64,000 nucleotides of DNA from an uncultured Prochlorococcus sp. (GCA_902590775.1 CACIYC010000001.1:25770-89769); one strand, 5' to 3'. Shown: positions 1 to 9,498, numbered from the stretch's first letter. Made by a program: numbers and translations. Notes: a model not told the origin generated them from the letters alone.

Positions 1-678
1 TTCTAGAAAATATTTACCATTACCCATGTCCATTGCATATAAAAAAGTTGGGGGTTCTTTCTTCTCACGTTCACTTAAATGATTACTTCTATAATCCATT
101 AGAACAAATTGATTTTCTTCGATAGGTGGGCGACTAAACTCCGCAACTATTCCATAACAAGTTTGAACAGCTACTTCACCATTATTTGGAACATTTAAGA
201 ATACTGGATCATAACCTGATGCATCTATAATTAATTTTGAAATTATCTTTTTACCAGAAGAAGTTTCAACAATACTATTGAATTCATTTACTTCAAGCTT
301 GGTTGCCTTACCTCTATACCATTGGACTGAAGCTTGATTACATTTATTGATCCAGTGCTCTTGAAGCTTTTTCTTATCAAAAAGTCCGTAGTCACGATTA
401 TGCAAAGTTGCATTATTTTTAGGGGATATGTTCTCTTTTGCACCTTCTCCTAAGTAGCTCACTGTCTTTGACCATCGGTGGTTAAGTAAGTTTTCAAAAC
501 CTAATTCATCAACTTCTTCTCCCCAGATACCGTATGTATAAGGCCATGGTTCGGAGGGGTCGTTTGCTGAAAGAACAGCTACATTAAGATTCTCTTGCCC
601 AAGAGCGGAAGCAATTGCTAAACCTCCAGGACCTGTACCAATTACTAATACGTCCATAGGAGTATCAGTATTAGCCAT
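1..678 (-). CDS. crtL: Lycopene cyclase (CrtL type), 3' part missing
   Basis: This is the N-terminal 226 codons of a flavoprotein lycopene cyclase, which closes the ionone rings of lycopene on the way to carotene and zeaxanthin. The ATG is at 676-678 on the minus strand and the frame stays open to the window edge, so the C-terminal half lies outside. The protein begins MANTDTPMDVLVIGTGPGGL, a dinucleotide-binding GxGxxG fold, followed by PWPYTYGIWGEE, a segment typical of plant and cyanobacterial CrtL/LcyB/LcyE enzymes. Family membership is clear. Whether it makes beta or epsilon rings cannot be read from this part; Prochlorococcus is known to carry two paralogues. Confidence 0.88.
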   Translation of the reverse strand, partial: MANTDTPMDVLVIGTGPGGLAIASALGQENLNVAVLSANDPSEPWPYTYGIWGEEVDELGFENLLNHRWSKTVSYLGEGAKENISPKNNATLHNRDYGLFDKKKLQEHWINKCNQASVQWYRGKATKLEVNEFNSIVETSSGKKIISKLIIDASGYDPVFLNVPNNGEVAVQTCYGIVAEFSRPPIEENQFVLMDYRSNHLSEREKKEPPTFLYAMDMGNGKYFLE

Positions 679-988
679 TTCGATTTAAGCCTCTTTTAGT
701 AAATGAGACCAAGACACCTAAGTAATTATTCCTTTCAATCTTCACGTAATGCCTCCTTGCCTTTTCTCCTATGACAATAACCTGATCAGGTGTATCAAAT
801 TAGACTTTAAAAGCTTTTATTTACTAGATGTAGCTATTACTATAATTACAATAATAATATTTATCTTGTTGATCATTGTAGTTATTGAGGAATTAATGTT
901 TCAGTATTAACAATCTAATATTTTTTTCTATAATAAATTAAATTTTTTAATATATTAGATTATTATCCCTTGCTTTATATTTAATTAG
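679..988. other. Intergenic region between divergent genes
   Basis: This 310-bp A+T-rich gap separates the lycopene cyclase start on the minus strand from the SDR gene on the plus strand, so it should hold both promoters. I see no convincing paired -35/-10 boxes, no long hairpin and no small ORF that looks like a protein. The short palindrome CCTGATCAGG lies near 781-790 and may be chance. Confidence 0.5.
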
Positions 989-2008
989 ATGAACGTTTTT
1001 GTAAAACCTAAAACTATATTAATTACTGGTGCGACTTCAGGTATTGGATACGAGGCTGTTCTTCAACTTTTAAGATTGAAGAATAGACTTTTAATTACAT
1101 GCAGAAATCAATCTAGAGTAGAATCATTGATAAATTCACTTCTAAACGATAGATTTGATCTTTCAGATATCAATTCTTTAGTTTCTTTTCCTATTGTGGA
1201 TCTATCTAATTTAGATAGTATTAATAAATTTGTTGAAGAACTTTTAAAAAAAGAATGTACGTTAGATACTTTAGTTTTAAATGCAGGTCTTCAATACACA
1301 GGAGCACAAACCGTCAGGAGATCAGTTCAGAAAATAGAATTAACTTTTGCTGTTAATCATCTTAGTCATCATTACTTAGCTCAGAAACTATTACCTTTAT
1401 TGTTAAAATCCAAGTCTCCTAGAATTGTTATTACATCTTCTGAAGTTCACAACCCTAAATCACCGGGAGGTAAAATAGGTAAGAAGGCAAGTCTTGGTAA
1501 ACTCGAAGGATTAAAAAATTCCCCAACTTTTTTGATGATTGATGGCAATACTTTTTTTAGTGCAGATAAGGCCTATAAAGATACCAAATTATGTAATATT
1601 CTTCTAGGAAAAGAATTGTCTAGAAGATTATCTTTAAAAAATATTCATATGCCTGTTATATGTTGGGCCCCTGGATTAGTTATACCTCGTTCAAAGGAAG
1701 GCTTCTTTAGATATAGTCGTAAATATAATGAAATTGGACAGATTTTATTTTCATTTTTTGCTAGAGACTTGTTTAAAATAACAGAGTCTCCTAAGAAAGC
1801 AGGATATATACTAATGTCTATTTCGACATCAGATAAATATAATGAGAAAAGATTTAGATATATTTCAAATAAGATTGAAAGACCTGGAAAGATGGTTCTA
1901 GAGGATGAAAGTATTAGTGAAGAAGCAAATGATGAATGTAAAGCGAAACAGCTTTGGGATTTATCTAACAAGACTATTGATCGATTTCTTACCAGAAAAT
2001 TATTTTAG
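989..2008 (+). CDS. Short-chain dehydrogenase, protochlorophyllide-reductase-like
   Basis: A 339-residue SDR-family oxidoreductase. The NAD(P)-binding motif TGATSGIG is at residues 13-20, the NAG motif sits in LVLNAGLQ, a serine lies in VITSSEVHN, and the YxxxK catalytic pair is in AYKDTK. The NHLSHHYL segment and the spacing after the catalytic tyrosine resemble light-dependent protochlorophyllide oxidoreductase (POR) and its paralogues, but the sequence is too divergent to call it the main Por enzyme. The role could be in pigment or lipid metabolism. The gene stands alone, divergent from the lycopene cyclase and tail-to-tail with the MscS gene. Confidence 0.75.
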   Translation: MNVFVKPKTILITGATSGIGYEAVLQLLRLKNRLLITCRNQSRVESLINSLLNDRFDLSDINSLVSFPIVDLSNLDSINKFVEELLKKECTLDTLVLNAGLQYTGAQTVRRSVQKIELTFAVNHLSHHYLAQKLLPLLLKSKSPRIVITSSEVHNPKSPGGKIGKKASLGKLEGLKNSPTFLMIDGNTFFSADKAYKDTKLCNILLGKELSRRLSLKNIHMPVICWAPGLVIPRSKEGFFRYSRKYNEIGQILFSFFARDLFKITESPKKAGYILMSISTSDKYNEKRFRYISNKIERPGKMVLEDESISEEANDECKAKQLWDLSNKTIDRFLTRKLF

Positions 2009-2031
2009 ATAAATAGCAAGTAAGCCTGATA

Positions 2032-3048
2032 TCAATTGTTAATATTTATTGTTTGAGTGGGGAAGGCAAATTCTATTCCATTCTCTTCAAATTCTCTCAT
2101 GATTTCAAGATTTATTTGTTGTTGAGCATTCATTGCTAATAAATAATCATTTGTTGGTATATAGTAAACCAATTCAAAGTCAAGACTACTCTCTCCAAAA
2201 CCAATAAAATGACATCTATCAAAGATTGCATTATTTGTTCTTTCAATTATTGACTTAATTAATTCAGGTATTATTTTCATTTGAGAATGCTTAGTATCAT
2301 ATATAACACCTATTTTATGAACTAATCTTCTGGTTTCCATCTCAGCATAGTTAGAAATAACCCCATTTGTAAGATTGCTATTACTCATTACAATAATCTC
2401 CCCGTTAATACTTCTCATCCTGGTTGATCTGACACCAACTCTTTCCACTTTTGCCCATACACCATCTATGTGAATAAATTGTCCATTTTGGAAAGGCTTG
2501 TCTAATAAAATTGTTATATATTCAAAAAATTCTTGCACAGGTTCTTTTAATGCAAGACCAGCTCCTATTCCACCAGCACTAAGAAGAGCCCATAATGCTG
2601 CCATCTGAACACCCATATTATTTAAGTAAAACACAACTCCTATTGACCAAATTGCTGCTCTAACCATTGGGCTCAATGATTTAATCATTGTGCTTACAGC
2701 AGGATCATTTATTTTCAGGGACCAACTATGAATTAGTTTAAGTAATATTCTATTAATTAATCTGACTATTAGAATGAGTAATATGAACTTAAATAATCCA
2801 AGTATTGCCTCATTAATTCTTAGGAAATTAGTTTGAATTGATAGTATCTCCCAGGCTGTATAAGCACTTATCGCTATACCAAGTGGCCTTATTGTATCTA
2901 TTAATACATTGAAAATATAATCATCAGTGTTGTTTTTAGTTTTACTTGAAATCTTAAGAAATATACTTTTTAGAACCTTTGAACTTACAATTGTTATTAT
3001 GTAACCTATGAAAAAAGTTGCTACTGAGATAATTATTTTAGAATACAT
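2032..3048 (-). CDS. Mechanosensitive ion channel, MscS family
   Basis: A 338-residue inner-membrane protein with about four hydrophobic segments, followed by the pore helix and beta domain of MscS. The pore region is visible as GGIGAGLALKEPVQEFFEY, followed by KPFQNGQFIHIDGVWAKVERV and the conserved NSNLTNGVISNY. MscS channels release solutes on hypo-osmotic shock. The residues after the pore match the family closely, so the assignment is firm; gating properties and substrate preference are not inferable. The gene ends 23 bp from the SDR stop in a convergent pair. Confidence 0.9.
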   Translation of the reverse strand: MYSKIIISVATFFIGYIITIVSSKVLKSIFLKISSKTKNNTDDYIFNVLIDTIRPLGIAISAYTAWEILSIQTNFLRINEAILGLFKFILLILIVRLINRILLKLIHSWSLKINDPAVSTMIKSLSPMVRAAIWSIGVVFYLNNMGVQMAALWALLSAGGIGAGLALKEPVQEFFEYITILLDKPFQNGQFIHIDGVWAKVERVGVRSTRMRSINGEIIVMSNSNLTNGVISNYAEMETRRLVHKIGVIYDTKHSQMKIIPELIKSIIERTNNAIFDRCHFIGFGESSLDFELVYYIPTNDYLLAMNAQQQINLEIMREFEENGIEFAFPTQTININN

Positions 3049-3171
3049 TTAGAATTTTATTTGAGATTGATTTGTTTCAGTATGACATCAATCTATGTTT
3101 TTGCTATAACTTGCTTGTAATTCAATATATGAATTAATTTTTTACCGAAACTTACGAATCTTTAAGATCAT

Positions 3172-3807
3172 TTAATTACTATAAAATGATCTTTTTACTA
3201 TGCTGCTTATCTCTTTAAAATTTTGATTATTTGAAGTTTTACATAACTCAAATATAGCTGTTTCACAAGTTGTAATTATTGCCCCGGCTTCTCTTGCTCT
3301 GGATAAGGCAACTTGATGATCATTATTATTTCTACTTTTAGTTGCATCGGCAATTATTTGAATATTAAAGCCTTGTCTAATTAGATCTAGAGAACTTTGT
3401 AATACGCATACATGTGTTTCTATTCCACAGATCAATAAAGTTTTTATATTTCTTTTGTGAAGTTCCTTAGTTAGATTTATACATTCTATACATGAAAAGC
3501 TCATCTTACTATATTTATGGTGAGTATAGTTACCTATCAATGTCTCTTCGGTCTTGCCTAGTTTTAATGGATTCTGTTCAGTTACAAAGATACTCAAATC
3601 AAAAATTTTTGCAGCGTCGGTGATTTTTTTGATATTAAATAATAGATTCGCTTTGTCTGGAATAACATTGATCAATTTTTCTTGAATATCTATTAAAAGT
3701 AGAGCTGTTTTTCTCCTATCAATTAATTTATCTGCAGGTTTGATTGGATTGAGGTATTTAAGTATTGGATTATTTATTGAATTAATAATCTTTGCCTGGA
3801 CGTCCAC
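3172..3807 (-). CDS. Isochorismatase-like cysteine hydrolase
   Basis: A 211-residue member of the isochorismatase/nicotinamidase superfamily. The catalytic triad is visible: Asp40 in ALLLIDIQEK, Lys101 in YSKMSFSC and Cys134 in GIETHVCVLQ, the last followed by the usual helix. The cis-peptide signature GIETHVCV fits the YcaC/isochorismatase-like subgroup rather than a classical siderophore enzyme, since no carrier domain or ent genes are nearby. The substrate is unknown. A roughly 30-residue N-terminal extension precedes the core. The gene is divergent from the Fur-family gene. Confidence 0.82.
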   Translation of the reverse strand: MDVQAKIINSINNPILKYLNPIKPADKLIDRRKTALLLIDIQEKLINVIPDKANLLFNIKKITDAAKIFDLSIFVTEQNPLKLGKTEETLIGNYTHHKYSKMSFSCIECINLTKELHKRNIKTLLICGIETHVCVLQSSLDLIRQGFNIQIIADATKSRNNNDHQVALSRAREAGAIITTCETAIFELCKTSNNQNFKEISSIVKRSFYSN

Positions 3808-3937
3808 TTTTCTTTAATTCATATAAGTTTTTATACCTTAAACCAACTTTTGTACAATATTTAGTTAAAATTACTTATATGATGTATTTGCTCATATCTC
3901 ATTAGCTATTACTATTGAGAATATCATAAGATTAAAT

Positions 3938-4390
3938 TTGAACCTAAAATCTGGGTATACATCTTTATCTTCTCCTTTTGAATTGGGACTTCACAAAAGT
4001 GGAAGAAGATTGACTCCTCAAAGAAAGAAAGTTCTTGACCTTTTCCAGAGTATAGGGAGCGGAAACCATTTGAGTGCAGAAGAGGTTCATGGGCATTTGA
4101 TTCAGGCTAATTCGCGTGTTTCTTTAGCAACTATTTATAGAACGCTTAGGTTACTAGTAAGAATGGGTTTCCTTCATGAGCTAGAACTAAGTGAAGGAGG
4201 CCATAGATTTGAATTATTAAGCAAGGATAATCCGGATCATCATCATTTGGTATGCATTAACTGTGGCAGGACAGAAGAATTTGAAAGTGAAGAGGTGGTT
4301 TTAGCTGGTAAGAAAGCAGCAGAAAATAAAGGCTTTAAATTAATTGAATCTACTTTGAATGTAAGAGCAATATGTCCTGGTTGTATATAA
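3938..4390 (+). CDS. Fur-family metalloregulator
   Basis: A 150-residue DNA-binding repressor of the Fur/Zur/PerR family, starting at TTG. The N-terminal winged helix includes RRLTPQRKKVLDLF and the recognition-helix region SLATIYRTLRLL. The dimerisation part holds the metal ligands DHHHLVCINCG and ends in CPGC, giving two CxxC pairs for a structural zinc. The family binds iron, zinc or peroxide-oxidised iron and represses uptake or defence genes; I cannot tell which metal from the sequence. It is convergent with arsS, with 12 bp between stops. No clear Fur-box was found in its own upstream region. Confidence 0.88.
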   Translation: MNLKSGYTSLSSPFELGLHKSGRRLTPQRKKVLDLFQSIGSGNHLSAEEVHGHLIQANSRVSLATIYRTLRLLVRMGFLHELELSEGGHRFELLSKDNPDHHHLVCINCGRTEEFESEEVVLAGKKAAENKGFKLIESTLNVRAICPGCI

Positions 4391-4402
4391 GCTTTATGTA
4401 GC

Positions 4403-5335
4403 TTATTTGGTAATAGCACCTCCACAGCTTGATCCGTTTCCAGCTGTACATCCAAAACAATGTTCATCCACACAAATTTTAAGACCTTCAAAAATCACTT
4501 TGTCCTCAGCTAAGTCTTTTAATGTTTTAGGAAACAAAATACTTTTCATACCTAATTGTTGATTAAAATCACAATCAAAAATATTACCTTGCCAATCTAC
4601 ACTTATGGTATTTCTGCACATTACTGATTTTAAATTAGATGAATTGTGATTTTTCTTTAAAAGTGATTTATATTCCACTAGCTCATTTTTACTCTCTAGA
4701 TAATTTGAAAATCTGTTAATAGGCATATTAGCTAGAACTAAAAGGTTATTGAATTGGATATTAAATCTACTTATTAATTCATGTTTATATTCTTTTTCTA
4801 ATATGCTTTGAGATGGAGGTAAGTTAGGCCCTATAGGGTTATAAACCAGATCTAGTTTTAATTGACTAGAATTTTTTCCATATCCTAGTGCATTGAGTTG
4901 TTTTAGTACACGAATGCTTTTTTTGAAAACATCCTTACCTCTTTGACTATCAACATTTTTCTCTTCATAACAAGGCAGTGAAGCAATAATATTTACCTTA
5001 TGTTTCGCAAGATAATGTGCAAGATTCTCATAACCAGGTTCAGTTAATATGGTTAGATTGCATCTATCAATAATATTTACTTTTAATTTTGAGACTTTTG
5101 CTATTAAGTCTGTAAACAGAGGATGCATCTCTGGAGCACCTCCTGTTAGATCAAGAGTTTTGATACCATAACGTTTGATAATCTTTGGTATAAGTTTCAA
5201 ATTAGATTTATCCATCATTTCTGTTCTGATTGGACTAGCATCTACATGGCAATGTATGCAGGCTTGATTGCACTTGTATCCTAAATTCACTTGAAGAGTC
5301 GTAAGGCTCTCTCTATAAATTTCCGGAAAATCCAT
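4403..5335 (-). CDS. arsS: Arsenosugar biosynthesis radical SAM protein ArsS
   Basis: A 310-residue radical SAM enzyme. The Fe4S4 ligands are Cys22, Cys26 and Cys29 in CNQACIHC, followed by LDLTGGAPEMHP, the SAM-binding GGAP-type motif. A second cysteine cluster closes the protein (CVDEHCFGCTAGNGSSCGG), as in the ArsS/DUF3641 family. ArsS is proposed to join a ribosyl or adenosyl group to dimethylarsenic in arsenosugar formation. The partner arsM methyltransferase is not in this window unless the generic methyltransferase at 45.0 kb serves, which is speculation. Family call is confident; function rests on family knowledge. Confidence 0.87.
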   Translation of the reverse strand: MDFPEIYRESLTTLQVNLGYKCNQACIHCHVDASPIRTEMMDKSNLKLIPKIIKRYGIKTLDLTGGAPEMHPLFTDLIAKVSKLKVNIIDRCNLTILTEPGYENLAHYLAKHKVNIIASLPCYEEKNVDSQRGKDVFKKSIRVLKQLNALGYGKNSSQLKLDLVYNPIGPNLPPSQSILEKEYKHELISRFNIQFNNLLVLANMPINRFSNYLESKNELVEYKSLLKKNHNSSNLKSVMCRNTISVDWQGNIFDCDFNQQLGMKSILFPKTLKDLAEDKVIFEGLKICVDEHCFGCTAGNGSSCGGAITK

Positions 5336-5384
5336 ATTTGAGATATTTTTTATAATTTTAGCGAGATTAATAAGATTTTCCTTA

Positions 5385-6602
5385 TTATTTGATTTCTGAC
5401 CTCATTCTGGATAGTTTCATTATCCATTGCATATATTCTTGTGGACCGTTTTCCATAATTAAGTCAAAAGAAAGTGAATCTTCTATATCAGATATTCCCT
5501 CTAGACCGTCTTTCTTAAAGGAAGGCCTATAAACTTCGCCAAAACTACTATCTACAAATATTATTAGGTTATCTTTTTTATATATTTTCCCAAGTTGTTG
5601 TATTAGTGTTAGAAATCCTCTATCACTTCCACCTCGAGACCATTTATTTGTTTGTATATTTTTACTTGAAGTAACTGTGTCACCCACTCCAATTAATAAA
5701 GGCATTTCTTCATTTGAAATATTTCTTTTGCATAAAGATATTAGTTCTTTTATTGATTTAGGAGCATTTCTTACATTGAAATCCTCCCCTAAGGGACTTT
5801 TGCCATTTTTCTTTGAAATGTACTTATTTATAAGAACTAATAATCCAGCTTCTTTTAGAGCTCCATTTATAATTAATTGAATATCAGTCGAGCCTATATC
5901 TTTTTCTGTAGAAAGTTTAAGCAACTCTAGTCCATTCTCTTTGCCAATATTTGGGGAAATATGTAAGTAAAATGAGTTTGTTAATCCATTTTTTTTAGCA
6001 TCGTTCATTACCTTTTGCATTACTTCTAGCATTTTTAACTGAAGTGTTCTTCTCTTACTAATATCATTTTGAGATTTTAGAAAAAGGTTATTTAGGTTTA
6101 TGGCTGGAGAAAATCTTGTATCGCAGATTGCTTTTTCTAGTTGGCTATTTAGTTCAAAATCTGTTAAATCAGGAAATATTGACTCTATCTCTTTTTTTAA
6201 TAGTCTTTTCATCCTATTTGGGGCCTCTTTAAGAAAGTTAACTTCTTCTTGAGTTACACCTAAAATTTCAGTATTACCAAATTTATCTTGATATTCAACC
6301 CCACAGGCGGCTAGGCCTGGTAGGAAATAGCCTTGATCCTTTGGGATGCTTTTTGAATGAAGAGCTTTCTCTATTATTCTATTAACCCCTCTCCTTCCCT
6401 CATGTTCTCCACATGTTAAAACAGAAAATTCATCATTAAATTTCGACACGGATATTGCATACTCTTTATTAATTGTTCGTTTTAGTGGATCTTTAACTAG
6501 AGGAATGCATACACCATCAATATCTTGAACAATTAGAAAGTCTTTAGAACTATTTATTTTTTTTAAATACTTTTCTAACTTATTGTGATTTAAATTTGCC
6601 AT
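5385..6602 (-). CDS. ggpP: Glucosylglycerol 3-phosphate phosphatase (StpA/GgpP type)
   Basis: A 405-residue HAD-type phosphatase of the cyanobacterial StpA/GgpP family. The nucleophile motif is at residues 27-31 (DIDGV), and later conserved stretches include GVGDTVTSS and SRGGSDRGFLTLIQQL. The known reaction removes phosphate from glucosylglycerol phosphate to release the osmolyte glucosylglycerol. No ggpS synthase is in the window, so the real substrate here could be a related phosphorylated glucoside. It is divergent from the 507-residue gene and the APH kinase, which may act on the same solute. Confidence 0.83.
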   Translation of the reverse strand: MANLNHNKLEKYLKKINSSKDFLIVQDIDGVCIPLVKDPLKRTINKEYAISVSKFNDEFSVLTCGEHEGRRGVNRIIEKALHSKSIPKDQGYFLPGLAACGVEYQDKFGNTEILGVTQEEVNFLKEAPNRMKRLLKKEIESIFPDLTDFELNSQLEKAICDTRFSPAINLNNLFLKSQNDISKRRTLQLKMLEVMQKVMNDAKKNGLTNSFYLHISPNIGKENGLELLKLSTEKDIGSTDIQLIINGALKEAGLLVLINKYISKKNGKSPLGEDFNVRNAPKSIKELISLCKRNISNEEMPLLIGVGDTVTSSKNIQTNKWSRGGSDRGFLTLIQQLGKIYKKDNLIIFVDSSFGEVYRPSFKKDGLEGISDIEDSLSFDLIMENGPQEYMQWIMKLSRMRSEIK

Positions 6603-6622
6603 GTTTGTTTATTTATATTTAA

Positions 6623-6646
6623 GCTTGCCAAAATGGCAGGCTTTTT
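6623..6646 (+). terminator. Orphan stem-loop with T-run between divergent genes
   Basis: GCTTGCC and GGCAGGC pair over seven positions, one of them G-T, around the loop AAAAT, and are followed on the plus strand by TTTTT. This is the shape of a rho-independent terminator, but no plus-strand gene lies upstream; the phosphatase gene starts at 6602 on the other strand. It might end an antisense or small transcript, or act as a leader element of the minus-strand mRNA. Confidence 0.4.
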
Positions 6647-6711
6647 ATATTATATAACAATTAGATGATAATAAATGTATTTTGCCTTTAAAGCTAATTT
6701 GTTATTAAAAA

Positions 6712-8235
6712 ATGGAAAATAATTTCTTTTCTCAGGTCTTTGATAAAGCTTCAATAGCCAGAAGATTGAAGGAGTTAGACAATGGGAAGGTTGGTTTCTA
6801 TAGTGTTGGTTTGTATCCAGCTTCTTTAGCTTATAATTGCGCATTACATACTAAACATAATAATTTACTTTTAGCACCACGCCAAGGAAGAGATCTTTTA
6901 GGTGCATTTTCAGAAGATTTGCTGTCAGATCTAGACCCTGATTGTCTTGAAAAGATGAGAAATATGTCTTGTTTTGCCTATGAAGGAGAAAAAATTAATT
7001 ATACATTGTCGGATTTGATAAAAATTTGCGAGGTAGTTGTTTTAAGTTCTAATAGCAATCATATAGAAGGAGACTTGGAGGAAGCTTTGCGCTTACGTTC
7101 TATTCTAAAAAGAGATAATGTTTTATTTGCATGTTTAGTTGGTTCATTTACTTATGATAAATGCTCTGAAGAACCATTACTTTTATGCCAGAAATTTTCA
7201 AATTTGGCTTTTTTTTCAGGTTTTCATAGACATGGAGCTTTAAGAAATCCTTTAGATAGTTTTACAGCTAATTTTTGTCATCCAGATCCTCTTAATGCAT
7301 TATTGGGTTCTCGTTTGCTTGATAAACTTTCTCCAAATATTCAAGTCTCAGCAGGCGTTCATAATTTGGAAGGCCAGTATATTAAAGCTGCCAAAAATGT
7401 TTCTTCAATATTTGCAGGTTTTGCTCATACTTTTCATCGTGATAATCCTGGATTATTGCCAACACTTTTGACCTTATTATTTAATCAATGCTTGGATCAA
7501 GCAGCAATTGTATCAATGTCTAGAGCTCAGGAAAACTATAATTCTTCTAATGCTTCTCTTCCACTTACTGAAATTGGTTACGGTGTTCAGAGAATTGAAG
7601 CAGCACTTTCAAAAGATGGAGCTTTGCATAAAGTAAGAGATCATACTTTTACTCAATTAACTGCAATGGTTGCAGATGTAAAAGGAAGTATGATGTTACC
7701 AGTTAGTGGACAGCCTACGCGTAATTTTCAAGTTGGACAAATACTTGCGAAAAAAATCTCAATTTTAGGAAGGTGCCCTTGCAATTTAGGAGAATTAATT
7801 AGTTGGAGTAGTAGTGAAGGTTTATCTCAAGGTGCTTTAGAAGGTATAAACTCTTTAAAATATTGGCCAGATATTGTTAGAAAGTATTGCATTACTTATC
7901 AAGATTCATCGATGATCAATTTGCTATATATGTCTATATTTGCTAATAGTGAAATTAAAAAAGATGTTTATAAAACTCTTACAGATAGTCGTAAACTCAC
8001 AAGATTTTGTCAAGAGTCTGTTAGACCGGACTCCTCCTTTCATATGAGGGAATTATTAAATAATATTGATAATAATGAGATCATTAATTATCTTTCAGAA
8101 TCTATTTATAATAGTTCTTTTGATTTACAGAAACTTGAAAATACCATTTATTCTAAAAATAATACTCTTGAAGTTAATGCTAGTTCTGATTATGATGGAC
8201 TAAAGAAGATATTTTACGATCATTTTGTAAGTTAA
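6712..8235 (+). CDS. Conserved protein of unknown function, possible Rossmann-type dehydrogenase
   Basis: A 507-residue protein I cannot name. The N-terminal segment GKVGFYSVGLYPASLAYNCAL looks like a beta-alpha-beta start with an altered glycine pattern, and EVVVLSSNSNHIEGDLEEA would suit the next strand. The middle (LLGSRLLDKLSPNIQV through QCLDQAAIVSMSRAQENY) is helical, a layout seen in 6-phosphogluconate and glycerol-3-phosphate dehydrogenase-like proteins. That reading is inference. It lies 21 bp before the kinase gene, so the two are probably cotranscribed, and it is divergent from the phosphatase gene. The context suggests sugar or glyceryl-glucoside metabolism. Confidence 0.55.
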   Translation: MENNFFSQVFDKASIARRLKELDNGKVGFYSVGLYPASLAYNCALHTKHNNLLLAPRQGRDLLGAFSEDLLSDLDPDCLEKMRNMSCFAYEGEKINYTLSDLIKICEVVVLSSNSNHIEGDLEEALRLRSILKRDNVLFACLVGSFTYDKCSEEPLLLCQKFSNLAFFSGFHRHGALRNPLDSFTANFCHPDPLNALLGSRLLDKLSPNIQVSAGVHNLEGQYIKAAKNVSSIFAGFAHTFHRDNPGLLPTLLTLLFNQCLDQAAIVSMSRAQENYNSSNASLPLTEIGYGVQRIEAALSKDGALHKVRDHTFTQLTAMVADVKGSMMLPVSGQPTRNFQVGQILAKKISILGRCPCNLGELISWSSSEGLSQGALEGINSLKYWPDIVRKYCITYQDSSMINLLYMSIFANSEIKKDVYKTLTDSRKLTRFCQESVRPDSSFHMRELLNNIDNNEIINYLSESIYNSSFDLQKLENTIYSKNNTLEVNASSDYDGLKKIFYDHFVS

Positions 8236-8256
8236 TCTTTAATAAAAATTATAAGT

Positions 8257-9384
8257 ATGTATAATGTGACTTATCTTACAAATATTGCTTCGGCATTTGT
8301 TAAAGATGCAACTTATTTTAAGATAGAACAATTGAATAAAGGTTTTATTAATAAAACCTTTATTGTTAGGCCAAGTAAAATCCAAGATCTAAATCCATTT
8401 ATTTTACAGCGTATAAATCCTGTAATCTTTGCTAAACCTATAGCGTTATTTAATAATTATCAGTTAATTCATGAATCAATAAATAATAAGGTAATATCTT
8501 CTTCCTTAGATACATATCGTGATTTCTTTTTACCAAGTCTTTTGCCTAATATCTATACTAAAAAGCCTTTTATTGTAATCGAAGATTACTATTGGAGGGC
8601 TCTTCAATATGTTCCATCTTCGATTAACTATGATATTATTAAAGAGCCTGATCAGGTAAATAAGCTTCTTAAGCACTTAGCAACATTCCACCTTTTAACT
8701 TCTCAAGTAGATTTAGATAAATTTTCTGTGCCAATTAATAATTTTCATAATACTCCTTTTTATTTAAAAGAGTATTATAGTTTTATTAATTGTAATTTAT
8801 TAGAAAATATTGACTTTAGTGATTATCAATCAAATCTTAATTATATTTTTAATTATATAGATAATAATAAAAGTGAAGCCCATCTATTGGATGATCCAAT
8901 TCGCAAAAACTCCTTATTATTAGGAGTTATCCATGGAGATCCTAAAGCAAGTAATTTCTTATTTGATAGCACAGGAAATAATGTTTTATCGCTTATAGAT
9001 TTTGATACTTGTTCTTCTGGAATAATTTTATATGACATTGCAGACTGTATTAGATCTACTTGTAATCCTTTAGGGGAAGAACCAGATGAAATAAATGATG
9101 TATATTTTAGTCTTGAATTTTATGAAGAAGCTCTTAAGGGCTATTTCTCTGTTTCAAATTGTATTTTATCGGAAATTGATGTTACTTACTTACCCTTATG
9201 TCTAAGAAGCGTTACTTTTGAATTGGCAATAAGATTTTTTACTGATTTTTTAAAAGGTAATCTTTATTTTAGCGTAAATCATGATTTACAGAATCTCTAT
9301 AGGGCTAGAGTTCAATTAAGATTACTTGAAAGTATAAAATCACAATGGAATGATATTATTTCATTAACCAATAAAATAATGTAG
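8257..9384 (+). CDS. APH-fold sugar kinase, NahK-like
   Basis: A 375-residue phosphotransferase of the aminoglycoside phosphotransferase/choline kinase fold. The catalytic loop is GVIHGDPKASNFLFD and the metal-binding motif is LSLIDFDTCSSG. The N-terminal pattern NKGFINKTFIV, then ILQRINPVIFAKP and a conserved Asn, resembles N-acetylhexosamine 1-kinase (NahK) proteins rather than antibiotic kinases. It probably phosphorylates a sugar or sugar glyceride; the exact substrate is unknown. It follows the 507-residue gene by 21 bp. A perfect 24-bp palindrome (8338-8361) lies in its early coding sequence. Confidence 0.75.
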   Translation: MYNVTYLTNIASAFVKDATYFKIEQLNKGFINKTFIVRPSKIQDLNPFILQRINPVIFAKPIALFNNYQLIHESINNKVISSSLDTYRDFFLPSLLPNIYTKKPFIVIEDYYWRALQYVPSSINYDIIKEPDQVNKLLKHLATFHLLTSQVDLDKFSVPINNFHNTPFYLKEYYSFINCNLLENIDFSDYQSNLNYIFNYIDNNKSEAHLLDDPIRKNSLLLGVIHGDPKASNFLFDSTGNNVLSLIDFDTCSSGIILYDIADCIRSTCNPLGEEPDEINDVYFSLEFYEEALKGYFSVSNCILSEIDVTYLPLCLRSVTFELAIRFFTDFLKGNLYFSVNHDLQNLYRARVQLRLLESIKSQWNDIISLTNKIM

Positions 9385-9498
9385 ATTTTAATTTTACAAT
9401 TATTATTATTCTGGAATTTTGTTGAACCATACTTCAAATATATGCAAAATCGTTTTTTTCCATTACCTTTATTATGAATAATATTTAGATTTTCGCAG

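Noticed and set aside
3841..3937. Fur box in front of the Fur-family gene
   Set aside because: The A+T-rich palindrome-like bits (around GAGAATATCATAA) do not match a convincing 19-bp box.
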